Positions 37,701 to 47,205 of a stretch of 64,000 bases of DNA are shown piece after piece. Origin of the DNA: Mytilus trossulus (Eukaryota > Mollusca > Bivalvia > Mytilida > Mytilidae). The translations under genes and the position numbers were made by a program. Where the stretch lies: assembly GCF_036588685.1 (NCBI RefSeq), contig NC_086375.1, positions 36,292,566-36,356,565 on the forward strand, in the 5' to 3' direction. Within the stretch, counting starts at the first letter, position 1; each line of letters opens with the position of its first letter. The notes under the pieces are model-generated. The model searched no databases and was not told the origin of the DNA. It was given only the letters and a program-made list of their open reading frames with translations.

Positions 37701-40295
37701 GATATTCGTTTTAAGTAAAACGGATCTTGTGTGTTTGCGTATCAACATATCCTTGGCTTATGAAATGTTTGACTTTATTGTTCTTAATAAAGATAAACTT
37801 ATGTGGTATTTTCGTGTATTCCCTACCCTTTAAAGTTAATAAATACATGAATATCTTTGAATGTTGGTAATATAACATTGTAATTGTTGGAGCGTAAAAT
37901 AAATCAATTCTCATTTGCAAAATAACTTAGTATTTTACCCGAAGATTCATTTCACATTTTGAGACGACATCGATGTAAACTTTGGCAGTCAACTGAACTC
38001 CGGCTTTTTCCTCGGATGCCCCTTGTACTGTTGTGTCGACGTCGGTTGTGTAGTCATATTCGTAGGTTTTTCCGGTCTCGTATCCAAATTTCTTTGTTTC
38101 TGCAATAAATGCATGTATGATATGATTAAAATATCTTTGCTATATCTGCATGATTCTTATATATATAATAAACAAACCTAATAATGAAAACATTATATTT
38201 ATTTCTACGAGCTCTACAAATTTAACTGTTTTTTGCAGTTTTCCTTTTTTTGATTTGAATATAACAAATGCCAAACTCAAAGATAAATTCAAAAGGGGAT
38301 GTACATAAAAAATAAAGGAAATAACAAAATTATGATATTTAAACCAAATGGAACGATTGAAAAGCAACTGTCCTATTTCTGACTTTGAACAGGTATTTTC
38401 CGAAGAAAAAAAAGCTCTACACATTTAACTGTTTTTTGCAGTTTTCCTTTTCTTGATTTGAATATAACAAATACCAAACTCTTATTTCTGAATTTAAACA
38501 GGGATTTTCCGAAAGAAAAAAAAGGATTTTAAAACTGAGAAAACTGTTTTTCCACTAATTTTATGCTTAATTAAAAAAAAAATTAAAAACATACCTGTAC
38601 AACGTGTTGAACATGATCCTGTGTTAATAATTGGTCCTGAAATTAGAAAATTTTTAAATATCTACTTTGAAAAATTATAATAAAAAACATCTACCTGACA
38701 CCAACTAAAATGTTAACAAATGATGATCATGCTAGTTATTACTCAAAGTCTCCATTTCTTCTAATTTAAAAAAATAAATAATGTATTTCACGTAAAAATT
38801 GTCAAGATTCCATCAACGAAAAAAACCAAAACGTCCGTATAATAGGTAAAAAAAATATTCATGAAATAGTATAATAAAAATATCGAACGCCGATGTAAAT
38901 TCAAAAAGACGAATTCCGTAAAACGGACAAAATCAAAATTTATTAATCAATTAAACGAGTGGAACATAACTATTATACTCCTCAGTTGGTACATGCATAA
39001 TCTGAAGAACATTGTTGGTAAAGGCTGGTTTTATAGCTATCTAAGCCTCCAACTGTTTTGGCAGTTGCTTATAATGACAATATTGGGTGCTCATCCCAAA
39101 CAGACATATTAGAATAGTAAAGGCAAAATAAGTATAACGTTCTTCAGTGTTCATAGTTCGATTAAGCAAAAACAAATCAGGGTAACAAACTAAAACCGAG
39201 GGAAACATATAAATCGTACTTTTAGGAGGAAAACAACGGAACAGCAGAAACACGAAATTGTCACAGAAACGAACGACAATATGCAGAGAAACGGAATGTA
39301 GGTAACAACTGTCATATTCCTGACTTGATCTAGGACATTTTAAGAGAAAACGAAGGGTTTGACCTTGTAACATTGCTAGCTAACCCCCTGCCCGATTATC
39401 TGACAATGTTAAAATACTGTTTAAAATACAACACTACTAATAAGAATACTGTATTAACTAACGTAATTAAGAACAATTAGTACGGAGAAATACACAAATT
39501 AATAATATAATAGTACAATACAACATCTAACCGCAGAATAACAACGGACATCTCCATCGAATTTACGACAGCACACATGGACACCACAAAGGAAATATAA
39601 ACTGCGCGTAAAAACGTTTATATTTTTGCGGGAAAATTTATATAAATAAAATAGATCACAATTTTAGGATCAACCAGCGAAAACTTTGTAATCATAGATG
39701 CCCGACATACACACACAACTAACAAAAAAATTGAAACAAACATAAAAAAAAATCTAACACAGAATATATACAAGAGAAGGCAAAAGAGGTGAAAACACAT
39801 TGTTAAATCTTCTTGCATCCGAACCGTAAATAAATGACATTACATGATTATAGTATTTTAAATAGCCTAGCAAATAAATTTAATACAATTCTGTTTGGAA
39901 TCCTTCATTTAAAGAAACTTCGCGCCTTCGAAAATTAAATTTAAATTCATAATACTTTAATTATTATAAAAAGCCTAGTTAATCAAAACTAAACGCATCA
40001 TTCTTTGCCCAAAATTGATGATAAAGAACACGAAAGTGACACTGAAAATAATGCAAGTAATAAATCTTATTACAAGTCATTTTAGTAAATTCAATACAAA
40101 TGAAAATGAAAAATATACTATTTGAAATGTACCGCTGTTTAAAAACACATTAATTTTTAGTCATTTTTATATAAAAAAAATGTATCAAATAAAAAAAAAC
40201 AACTGTAAAACGAAAATTACAAAAAAAAAATATTACAACTTACCCGCCAATATCGATGCCACTAAGGCAAGCAGTAGGATAAACGTATGCCCCAT
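12986..40295 (-). CDS. Giant apolipophorin-like large lipid transfer protein, gene 1 (30 exons)
   Basis: Secreted lipoprotein scaffold expected to carry lipid in haemolymph. Exons, 5' to 3': 40244-40295, 38595-38636, 37939-38099, 37304-37552, 36981-37133, 36419-36614, 35964-36210, 35648-35810, 35181-35354, 34746-34895, 33880-34455, 33263-33606, 32522-32704, 31985-32246, 31325-31469, 30837-31094, 29673-29930, 29218-29452, 28527-28742, 19022-27853, 18303-18635, 17818-17980, 17459-17643, 16716-16966, 16447-16540, 15911-15998, 15144-15346, 14568-14895, 13559-13758, 12986-13273. All introns are GT-AG and phases agree, except that exon 19 is one base short. Coding length is 15,029 nt, or 15,030 (about 5,009 residues) if the missing base is counted. 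Domain order: signal peptide, vitellogenin-type N-terminal module, beta-repeat region, helical region, von Willebrand D-type end. The terminal D domain excludes vertebrate-type apoB; the size and lack of a serine-rich phosvitin tract argue against vitellogenin. I saw no R-X-K/R-R furin site in the N-terminal third. Confidence 0.9.
14095..14300. repeat. Short tandem and dispersed repeats in gene 1 intron 28
   Basis: The string GGCAACAAATACAATTTAGA followed by CTGGAAAT(G/A)AGTAATTCG occurs twice in a row (about 14150-14225), followed by a piece resembling repeat D (CAACCCGACCAAAGACTGAA). The same is seen at 51490-51625. The rest of intron 28 (13759-14567) shows nothing else. Confidence 0.6.
14568..18635 (-). 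CDS. Gene 1 exons 21-28: C-terminal strand and helix region
   Basis: Eight small exons (residues 4300-4847). Exons 21-22 finish the beta region (TAFRYSKDSRKTFTLSSKLE; VRSPIKTMKIDARVETSPFK). Exons 23-28 are rich in Lys, Glu, Asn and Leu with helix-like heptads, for example EITKRIEEYGIRSAMAVEES in exon 24, which suggests long amphipathic helices. Exon 28 ends with DLYLPVDVHTLSSLK and IPDMSFPTPKVNFLG, the linker before the D domain. The order of beta region, amphipathic helices, then D domain fits arthropod apolipophorin C-termini. I recognise no catalytic motif. Confidence 0.82.
19022..27853 (-). CDS. Gene 1 exon 20: 8.8-kb exon of tandem beta repeats
   Basis: A single exon of 8,832 nt (2,944 codons, residues 1356-4299) with no stop, between a TTTTCAG acceptor and a GTAATT donor. 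It is built of about 30 imperfect units of roughly 50 residues with the pattern [KS]TPF-x-x-D-[IV] followed by alternating hydrophobics, H-x-G-x-L-x-x-F, and a Y-x-x-K turn. About eight or nine units (21600-23780) are longer, near 81 residues, with an extra YSG-x-KQH segment. Alternating hydrophobic residues and TPF motifs are known in apoB-like lipid-associating beta domains. The layout recalls human APOB, whose beta region also sits in one giant exon. Versus gene 2 it has an extra 234-nt tandem unit (19898-20365) and lacks 78 nt after 24546. Confidence 0.9.
19898..20365 (-). repeat. 234-bp in-frame tandem duplication in the gene 1 giant exon
   Basis: Two adjacent units, 20132-20365 and 19898-20131, each starting SVNAD and continuing KMKDDTY with SGNAAIGEKKITIAMEK. 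They differ by a handful of residues. Gene 2 has a single unit (57256-57489). The length is 78 codons, so frame is kept. Confidence 0.88.
21600..23780 (-). repeat. Array of about 81-residue composite units in gene 1
   Basis: Consecutive units of near 81 residues each carry TPF-x-x-D, H-x-G, a YSG-x-KQH turn, a second F-x-H-x-G-x-LK-x-F, and YN-x-K. They are best seen in residues starting GKATLKTPFMDDIVLSFGHN and GKAIVKTPFTEDIVLSIGHS. Elsewhere in the exon the unit is about 50 residues without the KQH insert. Counterpart in gene 2: about 58724-60904. Confidence 0.75.
28527..28742 (-). CDS. Gene 1 exon 19, carrying a one-base frameshift
   Basis: The exon opens in frame with exon 18 as GSLTFKKNADYNVVINTD, then reaches a TGA at 28670-28672. 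The rest of the exon is open and family-like in another frame (KVNFDLRYGAKPKDENKR, SELDITGDIRHLAL) and ends at a good GTAAGA donor. The exon is 216 nt, whereas the phases of exons 18 and 20 require 217, so one base is missing, by the reading near 28693-28697. The site is not a homopolymer. If real, translation stops after about 1,306 residues and loses three quarters of the protein. It may equally be a sequence error. Confidence 0.8.
29218..33606 (-). CDS. Gene 1 exons 12-18: lipid-cavity beta-sheet region
   Basis: Seven exons (residues 722-1283) of strand-rich sequence continue the open lipid cavity. Recognisable pieces are GFPLNLTIDGSATVDLRASG in exon 12, GHVELKNGKVLSAQIKTPFD in exon 13, and LELCAELQYPNASLVADAPY with FPMTGPVSAGLTLLKRD in exon 14; these resemble the DUF1943-type region of apolipophorins and vitellogenins. 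The TPF signature that dominates the next exons first appears here. Exon 18 contains RTLRKS, the nearest thing to a dibasic processing site, but it is not a good furin consensus. Intron 16 (29931-30836) carries a tandem repeat. Confidence 0.82.
30104..30764. repeat. 354-bp tandem dispersed repeat C in gene 1 intron 16
   Basis: GGGTATCACCAGCCCAGTAG begins at 30104 and again at 30458, period 354, giving about 1.9 copies. Each ends with GATGAGTCTTATGTAGACGA, AAC(A/G)CGCGTCTGG and GGTACCTTTGATAACTATTA or close. Fragments of the family recur near 2308, 11812, 41745 and 49216. I recall it as widespread in mussel DNA. Confidence 0.75.
33880..37552 (-). CDS. Gene 1 exons 4-11: vitellogenin-type N-terminal lipid-binding module
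   Basis: These exons encode residues 86-721. Exon 4 carries LCTSIPEKTWVLNIKRGILS, matching the conserved start of the family's N-sheet. Exon 5 carries the paired cysteines of DITGECKAAY and DLLGCTDRHG. Exons 7-10 read as the helical domain (repeats such as LRLINNLINKKEVRG and VRLSAIQAFRRM). Exon 11 (33880-34455) carries the diagnostic core WSSKSFLPRSAMTN, LFGHSVNLLEIGGRMEGLE and SYFGPNGYF, which in known members opens the A/C-sheets of the lipid cavity. In this superfamily the module loads lipid, in many members with help from the microsomal transfer protein. All phases agree across the eight exons. Confidence 0.88.
37939..40295 (-). CDS. Gene 1 exons 1-3: signal peptide and start of lipid-binding module
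   Basis: Exon 1 (40244-40295) starts at the ATG at 40293-40295 and encodes the signal peptide MGHTFILLLALVASILA, ending in split phase before GTAAGT. Exon 2 (38595-38636) adds a 14-residue linker with two cysteines. Exon 3 (37939-38099) begins the vitellogenin-type N-terminal module: KFGYETGKTYEYDYTTDV, then a stretch ending VVSKCEMNLR, the pattern typical of the first strands of the N-sheet in this superfamily. Together these are residues 1-85. Intron 1 is 1,607 bp and carries a dispersed repeat. The start was chosen because it gives a signal peptide, an in-frame splice chain, and a conserved TATA box 60 bases upstream. Confidence 0.88.
38211..38525. repeat. 203-bp direct repeat in gene 1 intron 2
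   Basis: GCTCTACAAATTTAACTG at 38211 recurs as GCTCTACACATTTAACTG at 38414, followed in both by TTTTTTGCAGTTTTCC and a further similar stretch. The first unit is 203 bp, the second partial. Confidence 0.7.
39058..39380 (-). repeat. Dispersed mussel-type repeat A in gene 1 intron 1
   Basis: Tandem-duplicate counterpart of the copy at 637-960, with a few substitutions. It sits in the 1,607-bp first intron of gene 1. The rest of this intron is AT-rich with homopolymer A runs and no other feature. Confidence 0.6.
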
Positions 40296-40354
40296 TATGG
40301 AGCTGGTGGATTGTACTCGGTCGCAGTTTTCTACAGCAATGTGAGGTTTAGTCA

Positions 40355-40362
40355 CTTATATA
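40355..40362 (-). promoter_or_regulatory. TATA box of gene 1
   Basis: TATATAAG on the minus strand, about 60 bases upstream of the gene 1 start codon, inside a flank identical in sense to that of gene 0. Conservation across copies is weak evidence by itself because the flank is also recently duplicated; the spacing to the start codon is what makes it plausible. Confidence 0.55.
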
Positions 40363-40635
40363 CTACTCCAGAGTACAAAGTGACATTGAACTAATGAATG
40401 TTGATAAATAATTAATGCTGACATTTTTGGGACTTTGTAACCGTGTCAATCATATTTTATCGAGATATCTTTACGCATGTGAAATCATTTTGTGTTTTTT
40501 TTTATTTGTAAAAGTGTAGGTCGATGTACTATTGGATTTATTATTATTGATCTGTACACAGTTAATATAGATATGATGAAACATTTTACAATGGATCATT
40601 ATAGTCAATATTTAAATTCAACTTTCATATATATA

Positions 40636-41659
40636 GATATAGGAAGATGTGGTGTGAGTGCCAATGAGACAACTCTCCATCCAAACAACAATTCAAAAAT
40701 TAAACCATTATAGGTTAAAGTACGGCCTTCAACACGGAGCCTTGGCTCACACCGAACAACAAGCTATAAAGGGCCCCAAAATAACTAGTGTAAAACCATT
40801 CAAACGGGAAAACCAACGGTCTAATCTATATAAACAAAACGAGAAACGAGAAACACGTATATATTACATAAACAAACGACAACTACTGTACATCAGATTC
40901 CTGACTTAGGACAGGTGCAAACATTTGCAGCGGGATTAAACGTTTTAATGGGCCCAAACCTTCTCCCTTTTTCTGAAACAATAGCATAACATCACAACAT
41001 ATAAAAACATACGATTAAATATCAATTGGCAGACTTAACTCAATCAAAAAACGTATGATTACACAATGAACGAATAAATTTGATCTGCGATATCTGAATA
41101 CAAATGCACAGTTAATTAAATATTAGAGACAAACATTCATGACCAAAAGGCTAACAAACAAATTCAAACACACTGAGAAATATTTAACCAATCAATGTTC
41201 ACTTTAGAAAAAAAACGGTTTTTTATAATCTTGAAGTTTATACAAATGTTGTAAGAATAAGTGAAAAATTGAAGATATTACAAATAATCAAAGCTGGTAT
41301 ACAGCAAAGATCCATATAAATAAAAAATGACAAAAAGCATTATAAACAGTATCAACAGGTCGAATTAACAAGAAAATACGATTTGAGAGTACTCGCAGTT
41401 ACTGACAGCTAGTTAAAAGCCAAAACCAATTAATAGTAAAAAATCATGCATCAGAGACTAAAATCGACTAAAACACATCACAGGGATTTAGTATTTTAAC
41501 GTCATTAATAGTCAAAGAAGACATGACTTGTGCAATGCCAAAAATAAATGTATCGACAGGTAGTAGTATAGTGAAGAGCGACTTCTATAGAAATAAAAGT
41601 AAACGTGGCTGTGTCCCCTATACATCTCGCCTCAAAAGATAATGAAATTTAGTTATGTT
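40636..41659 (+). mobile_element. Repeat B insertion of about 1.0 kb, spacer 2 only
   Basis: Spacer 1 reads across this point (ATATATGAGCTTAATTTG near 2205) while spacer 2 has about 1,020 extra bases. These begin GATATAGGAAGATGTGGTGT and include CAACTCTCCATCCAAACAAC, AAGCTATAAAGGGCCCC and AAACGGGAAAACCAACGGTC. I recall this as one of the most common repeats in Mytilus sequences. No terminal inverted repeat or protein is evident. The small open frames at 40492-40909 are repeat sequence. Confidence 0.75.
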
Positions 41660-43109
41660 TTAATTTGACAAACCTTTCGGATTTTGGATTCTAAATGTTC
41701 CTCAACTTCGTACTTGATTTAGCCTTTCTATTTTTATTTTTATTCGAATGTCACTGGTGAGTCTTTTGTAGACGAATCGAGCCTCTTGCGTATAAATTGG
41801 ATACATTTAAAGAGAAAAAACAGTTATTTTCTTTTAACTTGGAATTTAGGAACATATGAATATTAAAGCGACAAAACTTATATAAAGCAGTTGTTGTATG
41901 GTATAATCATTCAGAATTCTCTCCCGTGTCCTTTCTGTGATTATAATTATTTAAACAGAAAAATAACAAAAATTCAAAAGATTGGAATTGAAAAAAACTG
42001 AGAGGTAAAAGAAAACTGGACTCATAGGAAACAATAACATATATAGATATTTGTTTGCTTTCTCATTTACGCATGCCATTTATTTCATTTCAAAGTTTAG
42101 ATAAATAATTTCATGATATGCCTGAACTTCTTAAATGATGACTTTTCAAAAGAACTTGTTCTTAGTATTTCATAAGAGAATTTAAATTCAGTTCTCTTTC
42201 CCCATTGTATAATCAGAATCAAGTTTGCGAGAAGTCAACATTCGAAAGTACATTTTGATAACTTTATATCAGTATGACATTGTACCGAGTATAATCTTTT
42301 ATCACAATAAAACAAAATACGAAATAATCTATATTTAGCTACATATCTGCAACTTAACCAAATCGAAGGTGTGGAAATGATACAGTTTGTCCTACTACAA
42401 CATACCTCATTCCTCAAACCTTCATTTTATTTAGTACAGCTGCAAAAGAGTCATGGTTTATTAGTCAATTAAATAACATATCAGCTAACATTTTAGTAAA
42501 TATTTTTAAAGACTTATAGAATTGAGAACAGAGAAAAACCAGGAATGTGCCAAAAAGAAAATGATCCTACCAAAGAGAGGAAATCGCCAAGACCACCGAT
42601 GGGTCTATAACGTAGATAGATGCAATGATGTTTACTAGTTACGGAACATGGAAACCACACTAAAATCCAAAACATCTTAATCACCTAAATTAAAAACAAA
42701 CACACACACAAGACTTACAGAGGCCAGAGGTTCTGACATGATACATGTGGTTCGTCAATATAGCCGGGTTAAACATGTTTTGTGAGATCTCAACCCCCAT
42801 CTTATACCCCTAGCAAATGTTGAATATTCAGAAACAGGGCAATACGCACAGTAAAACTAAGTTTAAAGAAGTCAGAGTCGGTTGTTAAAATAGGGAACTC
42901 AAGAATCTAAGCAAAATGATAGTGATTAATATAGAGTAACCCCGAACTACTAGCAGTAGCTTACATTCGAGCTCTAGGCTTCAATCAAACAGATCGAAAG
43001 ATTGTGTCTTCATCATATGAGACTAAAGCACAAACCCTCATGATAGGGAGTTAGTGACATGCCATCATAAATATTACGAAAAGAACATAACCCGTATTAC
43101 GCCGACAAG
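41660..43109. other. Spacer 2 near the gene 1 promoter, unassigned plus repeat D
   Basis: Matches spacer 1 at about 2210-3665. It contains a repeat C fragment near 41745 and repeat D at about 42520-42835. No gene seen. Confidence 0.45.
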
Positions 43110-43380
43110 TAGTTTTAGAATACAGGTATTTTTTTTGTGCGATGATACTATGGGTAAATTAATAAAAATACACTAAAGGGACATATTAGACCGTTGGTTT
43201 TCCCGGTTGAATGGTTTTACACTGGTAGTTTTGGGGCCCTTTATAGCTTGTTGTTCGGTGAGAGCCAAAGCTACGTGTTAAAGGCCGTACATTGACCTAT
43301 AATGGTTTACTTTTTTTCAAATTGTTATTTGGATGGAGAGTTGTCTTATTGGCACTTACACCGCATCTTCCTTTATCTAT
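43110..43380 (-). repeat. Dispersed mussel repeat B, inverted fragment, spacer 2
   Basis: Duplicate counterpart of 3690-3935, with few changes. Confidence 0.62.
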
Positions 43381-44035
43381 TGTTAGGCATTATAAGCAAA
43401 ATTTTGGCATGGTATAAATGAGTTGACAATAGTATCATTTAAATATAAGTGGAGATAATATCGTATGTAAGATGCCATCTGAAAGAGTCGACTGTAAGTG
43501 AATAAACAACTGCATTTTGTAATAGATTTCATTGAGTTATTCTGTATGGAAAATTGAAGATCTGCACGAGGGTTTTGATGTATAAATATGTCTATAGGTG
43601 TGTTAACTATGTTTTCTGGTACTTTAGTCTGATGGAATGGGAATTGTGCTAGATGGTCTAGTAACAAGATGATGTGTTCTCTTGTACATCATAACCAGGC
43701 TTGCACGTTATCTGAGTTGTGTTAATTATGACCAGTTATGTGTATTGATCACGTTTGATACTTATGTTAAGATACATGTTGCAGACAAACCAAGCAGATC
43801 TCCTTTGCATCATCTCTATCTTCCAGATAGATTCTGAAATATGGTTAGCTGAAACCGAGCAAGAGTATTCGAGTTTGGGACGGACAAGTGATTGGAAGGC
43901 CTGTCTCTTAATATTTTGATATGATGTTTTCAGGTTTTTTCGAAGGAAGCCGAGTGCTTTGTTGGCTTTCAAGATATTGACATCTATATGTTTGTCCTGT
44001 TTTAGGTTTGATTGTAGTGTAATGTCTTAGTAAAT

Positions 44036-45165
44036 GGGTCATTTTCAAAAAATGTGGATATTTCAGTTGAGAAATAACAATAAAAAAAAATATTCAATTT
44101 TCAACTTTAATATATGAAATTGAATAGTTTAACAACAATACAACCTGAAATAAAAGTATGCAATCTTAAATGCTTCTACAAAAATATTTTAAAAAATAAC
44201 ATAGAAACAAGTATGGGACAAATGTCAACTACATAACGAATTTAGATTTGGTCCCTAATTTTTTTTAATTATATTTTACATTTTGCTTGATATATATTTC
44301 TATAAAAATCATCACACTTTTTTCAAAACAGTTAACATGGTAAAAATAACACTTTTTAGAAACATATTTTAAAGTAAATTTAATTCAGCATTGTCAACTA
44401 CATAACGATTCACTGCGTTATGTAGTTGATCGTTATGTAGTTGACCTATTTGTGGTTTTTGGATGTTTTTCTTGACCCTAATATTACCAGATAAATGTTT
44501 TTTATTGAATTAGAGTCAGTATTATAGACTTTGAATGATTTATGTAAAAAAAAATATTTATGCCAAAATTTATCAATGTTTTTGCCGTTACAAAGTTAAC
44601 ATAGAATAAAATTACGGAGTAATTTGTACTCAACAAATCTAATCTATAATGACATGAATCCATGATGTCATCCTGTAACTTTAAGCACGTCATTAGAGGA
44701 TAAAGAGTAAGTAGAGAGCACTTCCTTAGTTACAAGGGATATAATCAGTTGTTTTATGGCAACATTATTTCATTTGTGTTATGTAGTTGACATTTTTTTA
44801 AGTACGAAATAAAAGTAAAAAAAAATGCTAAAATAATCTAATAATTCTCTGCATTTGTGTATACATACCTGTAGTAATATTTATATATTTATAATAACAA
44901 AAGAAAAATAATAATTTCCGCTGAGTATTAAGACCAGCATTTAAAAAAGACTAGTTTTTCAATTTCGTACAAGCAATTTTTGGGTTTTTGGACCCTTTGA
45001 AACCCACCGGAAGCAATTTCTGTAGCTAAATTTCATTTTGAATTTGCTGGAACTTGTTACACACACCAAAAACTAAATTGTGTATCTAAAAATTGGATAA
45101 AAATATTTACACTTTTTTAGAAATATTGATTGTACAAGAAAATCCACATTTTTTGAAAAAGGCCC
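44036..45165. mobile_element. Inverted-repeat DNA element nested in the LINE, spacer 2
   Basis: Counterpart of 4528-5678, flanked by AAAT (44032-44035 and 45166-45169). It has lost one of the direct GTCAACTACATAACG units (22 bp); the remaining ones are at 44224 and 44393, with inverted copies at 44416 (14 bases), 44431 and 44777. The 44777 copy is a better match to the motif than its counterpart at 5291. Confidence 0.65.
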
Positions 45166-46434
45166 AAATAGCAGATGTAACAGTTTCTAAACGTTGATTT
45201 TGAGGAGAGTAATTATTTTGCAAAGGTTGTAACAGAGACAACATTACACTTTTCCGGATGAAAGGCCATCAGCCTACAGTTTAAGGCAGTCACCCTGAGA
45301 TTTAATAAGCATGTATATGATACCGTCATCAGCAAAAAAATAATTGTTTGATATGAGTAAGGTAGTCTTGGAGGTTAATATAGGCCCAGAATGAGACTAG
45401 CCCTAACCGTACCGTGTGGAACCACAGAGTTGACTGGGACTGTGATTGGTGATCGTCCCTCCATAACAACTGTCTAAGTACGTTTGGAGAGAAATTCAGA
45501 TATCCAGTTTATTGTGTTTCCGTTTATGCCAAAATGATTTAATTTGTATAGTGCGTGACGATGTGACTCTTTATCAAAGACTTTTGCAAATTCATTTATC
45601 ATAAGATATGTTTGTGTATTTGAATTGCTTGTTGGTTGAAGTTCTTAGATGATAGAGGGAATTTGTGTTTTGCATGATCGAGAAGACTGAAAGACATGCT
45701 AGAGGTTGCTATTTGATTAAAAATGTTGCATAATATGTGACTTAAGTATGTGCTTCATCAACTTACAGCAAATACAAATTTATGAGATAGGTCTATAACT
45801 GAACGATTTATGTTTTTGCCCCTTGTTATAAGCTGGTGCGACTCTAGCATGTTTTCAGTTGTTAGGTTTGATTCCAGTTTATATGGATTTTTTTTAATTT
45901 GACATAGAATTGGTGCGATTTGTTTTTTAAATTTCTTACAGTAAGCGGACACTGATGTTATCTTGGCCGATGTCTTCATGAGGGTTGGCCTTAAGAGATT
46001 TCTGATCCTGTTTGGTGTTATATGTAAGTTACTGATTTAGGGATATGAACTGATGCCCATGTTTGGTATTGGGTCAGTTGTTATTGGGATAAATACTGAT
46101 TGAAATTGTTCGTTTAAAATATTTGTTTTCTTTGTACCGTCTGTAATGGTGGTGCTGTTATTTTTTTTTATATTCCCAGTAGGCATCCCTTTGCTCTCTT
46201 TATACATGAGCTTTTAGCTTTTTGTGTTTATCAGTGTATTTGCTGTTGTTTTTTTGGGGGTTCTTTTTTGGCCTTTTCGTTCAGCTTATTTTCCTTGTTT
46301 TCGACAGAGCTGATGAGTTTAGATGTTAATTGTTCTTATACCTACTTAGTGTCTAAATAATCATAGGTGTCAGTTTTAATGTCCAACTGGGTCCATTGTA
46401 CTCGTAAAGTTTTTGTGCGTTTCCCTCATTCTCT

Positions 46435-46755
46435 TAAATAATGGCAACAGTAGTATACCGCTGTTCAAAACTCATAAATCCATGGACAAGAAACAAAATC
46501 GGGGTAATAAACTAAAACCGAGGGAAACGCATAAGATATAAGAGGTGAACAACGACACAACACCGAAACGCAACACGCACAGAAACGGACCAAGCTTCAT
46601 ACAAAATACAACGAGAATAACAAATATAACATCAAAATCAAATACATGAATTTGGGATAGACAAGTACCGTGCCACGTCTTATCTTAATATCTAAAAAAA
46701 TAAGAGAAAACAAAGGACACAATGTTAAAATGCAACACACATAGAAACGAACAAT
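46435..46755 (-). repeat. Dispersed repeat A inside the LINE, spacer 2
   Basis: Counterpart of 6955-7275 at the same position within the LINE. Confidence 0.62.
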
Positions 46756-47205
46756 AATATACACCAGATGTATGCTAGCTGCTTCGGCATAGACAATATT
46801 ATGGTTGCTTGAACCTATTGTTAGTAGTGTAGTGACTTTTCTGATGTATGTTGGGTTGTTAATCATGATCACATCTAGAATAAGGTCATTTCTTGTTGGT
46901 ATATTGACAATTTGATGTTATTTTGTGTCATTCATAACAGTGAAGAGATCTGGTGAAGTTGTATGTCTGGTTTGCCAAGTATTGTAAATGATTTTGGACC
47001 AGTCAATATGTCCAAAGTTAAAACCATCACCCAACGATTATGGTTGTTTTGATTGACTATTGATACAATTTAGAGATTGATGGAGTTGCTCTAGAGACAA
47101 GCTTGTATCAGATGGTGGTCTGTAATAGGATGATATAAAGATGTTTTTTTTTAAGTCAGCGATATTGATTCCTGCCCAAACTCCTTCACATTCTATTTCT
47201 AGTAC

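Larger units (their letters stand above)
43385..47205 (-). mobile_element. Decayed non-LTR retrotransposon, spacer 2
   Basis: Same LINE remnant as at 3936-7725: endonuclease motifs at about 46770-47205, reverse transcriptase with SYRPIS and FADD boxes at about 45175-46390, and the KANKALGFLRKNLKTSYQNI segment at 43736-43972. It has 52 extra bases near 43513-43565 relative to spacer 1. Repeat A (46435-46755) and the inverted-repeat element (44036-45165) interrupt it at the same places, so all these insertions precede the duplication. Confidence 0.83.

Noticed and set aside
12986..40295. Vitellogenin or vertebrate-type apoB identity for gene 1
   Set aside because: Vitellogenins are much shorter and usually carry a serine-rich tract; apoB lacks the terminal D domain. 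Size, TPF beta repeats and D domain together fit apolipophorin-like proteins best.
43736..43972. Possible functional reverse transcriptase gene
   Set aside because: Only the C-terminal part is open; the rest is broken by stops, frameshifts and two nested insertions in both spacers.
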